Shown here one piece after another: positions 59,401 through 64,000 of a stretch of 64,000 bases of DNA. The notes below the pieces were generated by a model. That model saw nothing but the letters and a program-made list of their open reading frames with translations. It had not been told where the DNA came from and ran no database searches. Position 1 is the first letter of the stretch. Each line of letters begins with the position of its first letter. The position numbers were made by a program, and so were the translations under genes. Source of the DNA: Frigoriglobus tundricola. GTDB lineage: Bacteria > Planctomycetota > Planctomycetia > Gemmatales > Gemmataceae. The stretch lies in assembly GCF_013128195.2 (NCBI RefSeq), contig NZ_CP053452.2, positions 7,378,001 through 7,442,000 on the forward strand, written 5' to 3'.

Positions 59401-60632
59401 TCGAATTCGCCGCGCGGGCCTATCGTCGGCCGCTCCAAGAGAAGGAAAAGTCGGAGCTTCTCGCGCTGTACAAGGCTGTGCGCGCGAAGGGCGCGGAACA
59501 CCCCGAAGCGTTTCGCGGGGTGCTGGCGCGGGTGCTGGTCGCGCCGGCGTTCCTGTTCCGCATCGAGGGCGCGCCGCGGGGGAAGGAGCCCGGCCCGGTG
59601 AACGACTGGGAACTCGCGACGCGGCTCAGTTACTTTCTGTGGGCAACGGCCCCGGACGCGGAACTCCGTGCGCTCGCGGCCTCCGGACAGCTCCGCGACC
59701 CGAAGGTGGTCGCGTCCCAAACCCGGCGCATGTTGCAGGACGGCAAGACGCGCGCTCTCGCGATCGAGTTCGGGACACAGTGGATTCACGTCCGCGGGTT
59801 CGACGAGCTGAAGGAGAAGAACGAGACGCTGTTCCCGACCTTCAACCCCGAACTACGGAAAGCGATCTACGAGGAGTCGATCCTGTTCTTCCAGGACGTG
59901 TTCCAGAACGACCGGACGGTGACTTCGCTCCTCGACGCGGACCACACCTACCTCAACGAAACCCTCGCGAAGCACTACGGCATCCCCGGCGTGACCGGGC
60001 CGCAGTGGCGGAAGGTCGAAGGCGTGCGCAAGTACGGCCGAGGCGGAGTCCTGGGCCTCGCGAGCGTCCAGGCAAAGGAAGCGGGCGCGTCGCGCACCAG
60101 TCCGGTGTTGCGCGGGAACTGGGTGGTGGAAACGCTCCTCGGGGAGAAGCTCCCGCGCCCGCCCGCGAACGTGCCGCAGTTGCCGGAAGAGGAGGGGGCC
60201 GACAAACTCACGGTCCGGCAACTCGTGGAGAAGCACGCCTCGGTGCCGGAGTGTGCGGTGTGCCACGTGCGGATCGATGCGTTCGGCTTCGCGCTGGAGA
60301 AGTACGACCCCATCGGTCGGCTGCGCGAGAAGGATCTCGGCGGCCTCCCGGTCGATACGAGGGCCAAACTGAAGGACGGCACCGAGTTCGACGGTATCGA
60401 CGGCCTCCGCACCTATCTGCTCACCAAAAAGAAGGACGTGGTCGTGAGGCTGTTCTGCCGCCGGCTGCTCGGTTACGCCCTGGGTCGGGCCGTGACGCTG
60501 TCCGACACCGCGCTCGTCGACGAGATGGTGTCCGAACTGAACAAGAGCGACGGGAAGATTTCCGCCGTGGTGCAGGTGATCGTCCGGAGCCCACAGTTCC
60601 GGATGGTCCGTGGCAGTGATTTCGTGGAGTAA
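56478..60632 (+). CDS. DUF1587/DUF1592/DUF1588/DUF1585 planctomycete cytochrome-type protein
   Basis: The 1,384-residue secreted protein begins with a signal anchor (LCPLMVVSGLLVWAFIGTGSAQ). A cytochrome-c-like module follows with CTSCHS (55-60; single CxxCH haem site) and a PPKDKPQPSAEEKKQLVAWI end. The planctomycete blocks come next: RVPLRRLSNAEYNYTVRDLTGVDL (DUF1587), FAARAYRRPL (DUF1595), VNDWELATRLSYFLWATAPD (DUF1592), VTSLLDADHTYLNETLAKHYGI and SPVLRGNWVVETLLGEKLPRPPANVP (DUF1588), and RVIDAFGFALEKYD with LLGYALGR (DUF1585). CAVCH near 1258 is a second CxxCH. The family acts with DUF1552 proteins; its function is unproven. The middle third is a beta-rich insert. Confidence 0.9.
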   Translation: MDTPKARSPWLARLCPLMVVSGLLVWAFIGTGSAQKPTADDRDGYPVRPIVQKYCTSCHSTKAKKGSLDLERFGTRDDIRNDVKIWQGVIEQIETGEMPPKDKPQPSAEEKKQLVAWIRDFLDTEAKARSGDPGRVPLRRLSNAEYNYTVRDLTGVDLQPTREFPADGAAGEGFTNAAEALTDISPALFTKYLNAAKDVADRVVLLPDGFRFSTSKTRRDWTDEGTAALRAFYAGYVPTDGKLPALPYLLATVRHRAALSAGRAAEVAAKEKLNEKYLGVLWQTLSDTPPSQPLDAIRAKWRGATEKDVPALAAEVTAWQNELWRTARIGSYVRTRWGEGAGAGAPIESLTRQVPVDPTVSGSVPLRIAVKPAPGQSEVVVYLAAREPGARGPVEWNRPRFEGAGKPSLLLSDYDKYGAAFEVDYPSVFVHTAEYLSAAVELANDKTLTPEDAAKKHGIDAAFLKRWSEALAVEPFAKGAEAIGRIVPAVPLTVLAEKTAKNDARPAINGWHKTGTDLPVLVTNASDTPLEIPGRVPARGVGVHPMPKEFVAVTWAAPVATSVRVSAKIVHAHPACGNGVAWWLEHRRGNRAAVFGEGAVDLGGTVEPNPKTIKVEKGDVIILAVDAKNGDHVCDMTAIEFAVRETEKPARVWDLAADIATTVQAGNPHADQHGNRDVWGFVFGPSRPLGKGISNVIPPASLLGKWRDLASDPKRQEDAQKLAAQVQALLSGSRPTQDTSPDRVLYDNLVSVDSTLFAGVDVAKLGTRKGTGIGVPKDRFTAANLVTTANGVIEVKLPAALFAGREFVVDAKLGAGAGDRLVRPRVATTAPTPETRWDGPLLGSSTGAAYQQLVAGYAEFRKVFPLYVCFPEVVPTDEVVSLKMFHREDEPLVRLFLTDAQTRRLDRLWTEQRFISRQPVAEYDYLPQFMGFTTQDTPKEFQQFFIDRKPLFKKLADELVKDEGAAIPKQLDALLEFAARAYRRPLQEKEKSELLALYKAVRAKGAEHPEAFRGVLARVLVAPAFLFRIEGAPRGKEPGPVNDWELATRLSYFLWATAPDAELRALAASGQLRDPKVVASQTRRMLQDGKTRALAIEFGTQWIHVRGFDELKEKNETLFPTFNPELRKAIYEESILFFQDVFQNDRTVTSLLDADHTYLNETLAKHYGIPGVTGPQWRKVEGVRKYGRGGVLGLASVQAKEAGASRTSPVLRGNWVVETLLGEKLPRPPANVPQLPEEEGADKLTVRQLVEKHASVPECAVCHVRIDAFGFALEKYDPIGRLREKDLGGLPVDTRAKLKDGTEFDGIDGLRTYLLTKKKDVVVRLFCRRLLGYALGRAVTLSDTALVDEMVSELNKSDGKISAVVQVIVRSPQFRMVRGSDFVE
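60563..60620 (+). repeat. Parent 3' end of the DUF1592-type gene that recurs at 61358
   Basis: These bases encode AVVQVIVRSPQFRMVRGSD. A degraded copy of the same stretch lies at 61358-61421 on the same strand, beyond the toxin-antitoxin pair. Confidence 0.7.
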
Positions 60633-60672
60633 GACTTAGGCATGGGCGGAGAAAAAATGTACCGCTCGTTCG

Positions 60673-60733
60673 TGTTGTGGTGCCGGCGTCTCGCCTGCCA
60701 AAGTGAGGGAGGCGAGACGCCGGCACCACAACA
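60673..60733. repeat. Long perfect hairpin (24-bp arms) between convergent genes
   Basis: The arms 60673-60696 and 60710-60733 are fully complementary around a 13-base loop. It lies between the 3' ends of the DUF1592-type gene and the minus-strand toxin gene, where a bidirectional terminator is expected. The exact arms resemble the hairpins at 14111 and 51930 in form but not in sequence. Confidence 0.75.
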
Positions 60734-60773
60734 GGATCGAACCTTAGCGGTCGAGCATTTTCTCGCTTCTGCC

Positions 60774-61034
60774 TTAGCGCGGCGAGCGACGGAGTCGTAC
60801 AACGCGAACGGTTCGGTCTTTCTCCGAAACGTGGAACAGGATTGCGAGTCGCGAAACGAACTCGACGCGAAACCCGCCGACGCGCGATTCGCCGACCGCA
60901 AGTGGGTCGGCACGAAGTCGTGCGTTAAGCGATTCGACGCCAGCCGCCATTCGCTCTCGGTCGTCGGGAGTGGCGGCGACGTACGCATCGGCCAACTGAT
61001 CGAGGGCTGTGCTCTCCCAGGTCAGGGTGAACAA
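60774..61034 (-). CDS. RelE/ParE-type toxin
   Basis: The 86-residue basic protein has the RelE/ParE fold: an N-terminal strand FTLTWESTALDQLADAYVAATPDDRERMAAGVESLNARL, then DPLAVGESRVGGFRVEFVSRLAILFHVSEKDRTVRVVRLRR. This pattern of helix pair followed by 'G.RVxxVxxLxIxFxVxxxxxxVxVxxxR' is typical. RelE members cut mRNA at the ribosome and ParE members poison gyrase; which applies is unclear. It overlaps the antitoxin by 13 bases and is translated after it. Confidence 0.78.
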   Translation of the reverse strand: MFTLTWESTALDQLADAYVAATPDDRERMAAGVESLNARLRADPLAVGESRVGGFRVEFVSRLAILFHVSEKDRTVRVVRLRRSPR

Positions 61035-61273
61035 TGGTCGATCTCCCGTAACCGCGTCATCACCTCCTCGGGCGTGTGCCAGCGCGCGTTCGGGTCGTTC
61101 AGTTGTCGTTCGAGTTCTTCGTCGGTGACACCGAATTCGGGGAAAGATACTTTCGGTAGCGAGGCCGGGATGAACTGACCGAGTAGGGTGCCGTTCGGCC
61201 CGCGAACGTCTTGCGGAGTTGACGCACTGGCAAGTGCGGAGGCGGTCGGCTCATCGTGAATCGTTATGCACAT
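61022..61273 (-). CDS. Antitoxin partner of the RelE/ParE-type toxin
   Basis: The 83-residue acidic protein (MCITIHDEPTASALASASTPQDVRGPNGTLLGQFIPASLPKVSFPEFGVTDEELERQLNDPNARWHTPEEVMTRLREI) is upstream of and overlaps the toxin, the usual order. The N-terminal part (VRGPNGTLLGQF) and the TDEELERQLNDPNARWHTPEEVMTRLRE helix are seen in planctomycete antitoxin-like proteins. It has no obvious DNA-binding domain, so autoregulation may differ from classical pairs. Confidence 0.7.
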   Translation of the reverse strand: MCITIHDEPTASALASASTPQDVRGPNGTLLGQFIPASLPKVSFPEFGVTDEELERQLNDPNARWHTPEEVMTRLREIDHCSP

Positions 61274-61357
61274 GGCGATTCCTCTTTGTCAAACACCATG
61301 TTATCGTACTTGAAGATTTGAGAAAAGGTGTGTCGAAAACGCTGGCTTCGGCGCTAC

Positions 61358-61421
61358 GGCCGCGGTGCAGGTGACCGGTGATCGTCCGGAGCCCACAGTC
61401 CCGGATGGTGAGAGGCAGTGA
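61358..61421 (+). repeat. Degraded copy of the DUF1592-type gene 3' end
   Basis: The stretch CGCGGTGCAGGTGA, a 7-base insertion, then TCGTCCGGAGCCCACAG and CCGGATGG and GGCAGTGA, repeats 60563-60620 in order with few changes. It has no start codon and is out of frame. It sits just before the TPR-like gene. Confidence 0.7.
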
Positions 61422-61437
61422 ATTGGGAGAGTGATTG

Positions 61438-61878
61438 ATGGCGTCGTTATCCGAAGAGACCCACAACCGCATTCGATTTCTTTGTGCGCAAGGGGACGAG
61501 TTCGCGGGCATGGACGATTACCCGGCCGCGTTAGAGCAGTACTGGGCAGCTTGGGATCTGCTCCCCGAACCTCAGACCGATTGGGAAGCGGGTACCTGGA
61601 TTCTCGGTGCGGTGGGTGACGCCAACTTCCTGTCGGAAGACTACGCCGCTGGGGTGGACAACCTGTTGCTGGCCATGCACTGCCCGAATGCCATCGGTAA
61701 CCCGTTTCTCCACCTGCGGCTGGGCCAGTGTCAGTTTGAACTGAACGCCTTGGATCGCGCCGCCGATGAGTTGGCCCGGGCGTACATGGGGGCCGGAAGC
61801 GAGCTCTTCGACGACGAGGAGCCGAAGTATTTCGCCTTCCTGAAGACGCGGCTCGAGCCACCACCTGGCGGTTGGTAA
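61438..61878 (+). CDS. TPR-like cytoplasmic protein of unknown function
   Basis: The 146-residue acidic protein has helix pairs of the tetratricopeptide type: NRIRFLCAQGDEFAGMDDYPAALEQYWAAWDLLP, then WILGAVGDANFLSEDYAAGVDNLLLAMHCP and PFLHLRLGQCQFELNALDRAADELARAYMGAG. It ends EEPKYFAFLKTRLEPPPGGW. The start is the ATG at 61438 with GGGAGAG upstream. Similar proteins occur as immunity-like or accessory genes in mobile cassettes, but I do not assign a role. It sits between the toxin-antitoxin pair and the DUF1552 gene. Confidence 0.78.
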   Translation: MASLSEETHNRIRFLCAQGDEFAGMDDYPAALEQYWAAWDLLPEPQTDWEAGTWILGAVGDANFLSEDYAAGVDNLLLAMHCPNAIGNPFLHLRLGQCQFELNALDRAADELARAYMGAGSELFDDEEPKYFAFLKTRLEPPPGGW

Positions 61879-61925
61879 CCGGTAAGCCGCTCCCGATTCT
61901 CCGTAATTACAAAGGAATCGACGCG

Positions 61926-63236
61926 ATGACCTCTCGCATCACCCAACCCCTCTCTCGCCGCACGTTCCTCCGCGGCGTCGGCGTCACAATGGCCCTGCCG
62001 TGGTTGGAGTCGGTCCCCGTGTGGGGCGACGACAAGCCCAGGAACACCTCCTCCGAGCCGCCGGTGCGGTTCGCAGTGCTGTTCTCCGGCAACGGCTACC
62101 ACAGCAAGGAGTGGTGGGCCAAGGGCGAAGGCAAGGCGATGGAGTTGGGCAAGGTCCTCGACCCGCTCAAGCCGCACCGCGAGAAGCTGCTGTTCCTCCG
62201 CGGCCTGTACAACCAGGAGGCCCTCATCGGCGGCATCCACAGTTGCCAGACCGGGAACCTGCTTACGGGCGCGCACCTCGCTCCAGCCGGTGAGATCAAG
62301 TCCGGGATCAGTTGCGATCAACTCCTCGCCGAGAAGACGAAGGGGCAAACGAAGGTGCCGAGCCTGGTACTCGGGACAGAGCCGTCGATCGCAGCGATCC
62401 ACAAGAACTACTCGATGATCTATAGTTCCCACATCTCGTGGAGCTCGCCCACCACGCCCACGCCGCTCGAACTGTACCCGGCGCTCGCGTTCGATCGCCT
62501 GTTCCGTGACGAGGTCGGCAAGGCCGATAAGAGCGTCCTCGACGCCGTCCGCGAGGACGCCACCAGCTACAAGAACAAGGTGAGCACGGCCGATCAGCGC
62601 CGGCTCGACGAGTACCTCTCCAGCGTGCGCGAGGTGGAGCAGCGCATCGAACAGGCCGGGAAGAACGGGCGGCTCCAGGGCTGGCGGCCCACGCTCGAAA
62701 AGCCCGACATGAAGCGCCCGGCCGACGGTATCCCGCAGGACATCGATCAGCACATGCGGCTCATGTGCGACATCCTCGTCCTCGCGTTCCGCACGGACAC
62801 CACCCGCGTCTGCACCCTCAAGCTGAACAACGACCACTCGTCGCTGCGGTTCCCGCACCTGAAAGTGGACTACATGATCCACCACCTGCTCTCGCACACC
62901 GACGGCGCGGACTGGTTGAAGGTGAATCAATTCTTCACGCAGCAACTCGCCTACATCGCGGACAAACTCGACGCGGTGAACGAGGGCGGGCGCACGCTCC
63001 TCGACAACAGCATGATCCTGTTCTGTTCCAGTATGATGACCGGCAATCACAACAACGACCAGTTACCGGTGGTGATGGTCGGCCGCGGCGGCGGGCAGAT
63101 CAAGACCGGCCGCGTCCTCGACTACCTCGGCAAGCCGAACCGCAAGATGTGCAGCCTGTACCTCTCGCTGATGGAGAAGGCCGGGGTGCGACTGAAGGAG
63201 TTCGGCGACTCGAAGGAGCAACTCGCCGAGATTTGA
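61926..63236 (+). CDS. DUF1552 Tat-exported protein, partner of the DUF1592-type protein
   Basis: The 436-residue protein starts with a twin-arginine signal (LSRRTFLRGVGVTMALPWLES). A DUF1552 domain follows: RFAVLFSGNGYHSKEWWAKGEG, LLFLRGLYNQEALIGGIHSCQTGNLLTGA, GISCDQLLAEKTKGQTKVPSLVLGTEPS, YSSHISWSSPTTPTPLELYPALAFDRLF, HMRLMCDILVLAFRTDTTRVCTLKLNNDHS and MILFCSSMMTGNHNNDQLPVVMVGRGGG. The fold resembles alkaline-phosphatase-like sulfatases (DUF1501 group). It normally lies directly after the DUF1592 gene; here about 1.3 kb with three genes intervenes. AAAGGAA precedes the start. Confidence 0.9.
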   Translation: MTSRITQPLSRRTFLRGVGVTMALPWLESVPVWGDDKPRNTSSEPPVRFAVLFSGNGYHSKEWWAKGEGKAMELGKVLDPLKPHREKLLFLRGLYNQEALIGGIHSCQTGNLLTGAHLAPAGEIKSGISCDQLLAEKTKGQTKVPSLVLGTEPSIAAIHKNYSMIYSSHISWSSPTTPTPLELYPALAFDRLFRDEVGKADKSVLDAVREDATSYKNKVSTADQRRLDEYLSSVREVEQRIEQAGKNGRLQGWRPTLEKPDMKRPADGIPQDIDQHMRLMCDILVLAFRTDTTRVCTLKLNNDHSSLRFPHLKVDYMIHHLLSHTDGADWLKVNQFFTQQLAYIADKLDAVNEGGRTLLDNSMILFCSSMMTGNHNNDQLPVVMVGRGGGQIKTGRVLDYLGKPNRKMCSLYLSLMEKAGVRLKEFGDSKEQLAEI

Positions 63237-63249
63237 CGGCGTTCCGGGT

Positions 63250-63386
63250 GCGAGCGGCGCGGCGTAAGCCCGCCGGTGCTTCCCAACTCGATGTGCCTTC
63301 GTCGTTCGTAGTCAGCGCCCGTTTTTTGTGAGCCCGCCGGTGCATGGCACACCGAAGCACCGGCGGGCTCACGCCGCGCCGCTCGC
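63250..63386. repeat. Compound inverted repeat between convergent genes
   Basis: The outer arms 63250-63282 and 63354-63386 match over 33 bases with one mismatch. Inside, 63328-63343 pairs perfectly with 63357-63372 (16 bp, 13-base loop), so the unit AGCCCGCCGGTGC occurs twice directly and once inverted. It lies between the 3' ends of the DUF1552 and DinB-like genes. It could be a terminator, but its nested form suggests an interspersed repeat. Confidence 0.75.
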
Positions 63387-63393
63387 TGTGCCC

Positions 63394-63873
63394 TCACGCC
63401 GTTGGGAGCGGCTTCCCGAGGTTGGCGCGCTTGCCGATGATGAATTTCAGGTGGTCGTCGATGTGATCGATATAGCCCGCAACGTATTCGCCGACCGTGA
63501 CCGTCCCGCGGCGGTTGTGCTGTCCGGTGCTGGCGAAGGCCGCGTCCGGGAGCCGGCGCAGCACCCGCGCCCATTGCCGGCGGCCGACTTCGAGAAGCGT
63601 CAGGGCATCCTCGATGTCCTGGTCGTGAGTGTGGAGGCGCTCGACGTAGGCAGTTTCGTCCGCGTAGAGCAGCGGCGGGTTGTCCTCGGTCAGCATCCGC
63701 TTCATCCGATCGATGCTGATGTCGTCGCTGTCGGCGAGGTGGACGACGACTTCGAGGATCGACCACGCCCCCGGTCCCGGCCGCGCCCGCAACTCGTCTG
63801 GCGTCAGCCCGGCGACGGCAGCGCGGAGCTTCGCCGGTCCGGCGACATAAGCTTCAATCACTGAGCGGTCCAT
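63394..63873 (-). CDS. DinB-like four-helix protein
   Basis: The 159-residue protein has the DinB_2/YfiT-type layout: IEAYVAGPAKLRAAVAGLTPDELRARPGPGAWSILEVVVHLADSDDISIDRMKRML, with metal-ligand His in VVHLADSD (about 45) and two further His in GYIDHIDDHLKFIIGK (about 140-144). The three-His pattern fits thiol-dependent metal-binding members. The family includes damage-inducible and bacillithiol-linked transferases, but the function is not predictable here. It starts at an ATG at 63873; the last 127 bases of the window hold nothing I can call. Confidence 0.85.
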   Translation of the reverse strand: MDRSVIEAYVAGPAKLRAAVAGLTPDELRARPGPGAWSILEVVVHLADSDDISIDRMKRMLTEDNPPLLYADETAYVERLHTHDQDIEDALTLLEVGRRQWARVLRRLPDAAFASTGQHNRRGTVTVGEYVAGYIDHIDDHLKFIIGKRANLGKPLPTA

Positions 63874-64000
63874 TTTTGGCTCTCGTATCAGAGGGGGTTG
63901 GGGTACGTGGTGTTATTGGTTTGAGTGGACACCGGTGCTCGCGTTCGGGTTCGCAGGATCCGCGTCCGTTCTTCGCCCCCTCATCACGAGCCGAGTAACC

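Noticed and set aside
57606-59789. 727-residue minus-strand reading inside the DUF1592-type gene
   Set aside because: Antisense shadow of a well-supported gene; Arg- and His-rich without domains.
60673-60733. Possible short CRISPR-like repeat
   Set aside because: It is a single inverted pair, not a series of direct repeats with unique spacers. No cas gene is present.

Overview
The window looks like a chromosomal segment of a GC-rich planctomycete close to Gemmata (family Gemmataceae). The basis is gene content: two DUF1559 prepilin-like proteins, a DUF1592/DUF1552 cytochrome-type pair, secreted proteins with an 'AAPVPK' mature start, an SFPxSDPPSWT small protein, TMTC-like membrane proteins with TPR tails and an ISKra4-like element. 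Assignment to the family is inference; no 16S rRNA gene is present.

Layout. 1-8.8 kb: the 3' part of a YgiQ-type radical SAM gene and a YebC regulator, then a decayed zone. That zone holds three further degraded copies of the ygiQ 3' end (one split by an ISKra4-like insertion sequence with 20-bp inverted repeats and a 9-bp target duplication), an HdeD-like membrane protein, a secreted protein beside a frameshifted paralogue, and a secreted esterase. 8.8-12.3 kb: a MarR regulator directly followed by a secreted double-esterase gene, then a secreted protein of unknown function. 12.3-17.5 kb: a flavodoxin-like reductase, an aldo/keto reductase, a zinc alcohol dehydrogenase with a divergent AraC regulator (probably an aldehyde/quinone detoxification group), and a secreted Ntn amidase. 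17.7-22.6 kb: a zinc-ribbon protein, an RluA pseudouridine synthase, an SDR/thioester-reductase-like protein, a DUF6134-like protein and an outer-membrane barrel.

22.9-31.6 kb is a long minus-strand run. In transcription order it holds two DUF1559 proteins, a membrane zinc-ribbon protein, a large membrane-anchored OB-fold protein, a frameshifted Cys-rich/HTH protein, a Ser/Thr kinase, an SMR transporter and a JmjC-like dioxygenase. 32.0-45.5 kb is on the plus strand apart from one small repeat protein: a large TPR protein with an OB-fold end, three envelope/glycosyltransferase-type genes, and a tandem pair of TMTC-like membrane/TPR proteins that share an almost identical 0.4-kb block, best explained by gene conversion.

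45.9-52.1 kb: a secreted alpha/beta hydrolase, an orphan chemotaxis receptor, an IS630 element, a 29-bp perfect hairpin and tRNA-Glu(CTC) with a textbook promoter. 52.3-56.4 kb: rhomboid protease, FmdB-type zinc ribbon, ArsR regulator, diacylglycerol-kinase-like protein, GNAT acetyltransferase and TruB. 56.5-63.9 kb: a DUF1592-type cytochrome protein and its DUF1552 partner, separated by a RelE/ParE toxin-antitoxin pair, a TPR-like gene and a degraded copy of the upstream gene's 3' end; then a DinB-like protein. Three long hairpins (about 24-33 bp arms) lie at gene ends.

I see no complete new defence or biosynthetic system. The most unusual signals are the repeated degraded gene 3' ends, the homogenised block in the tandem TMTC-like pair, the frame-split transposase and the kinase/zinc-ribbon/OB-fold run.
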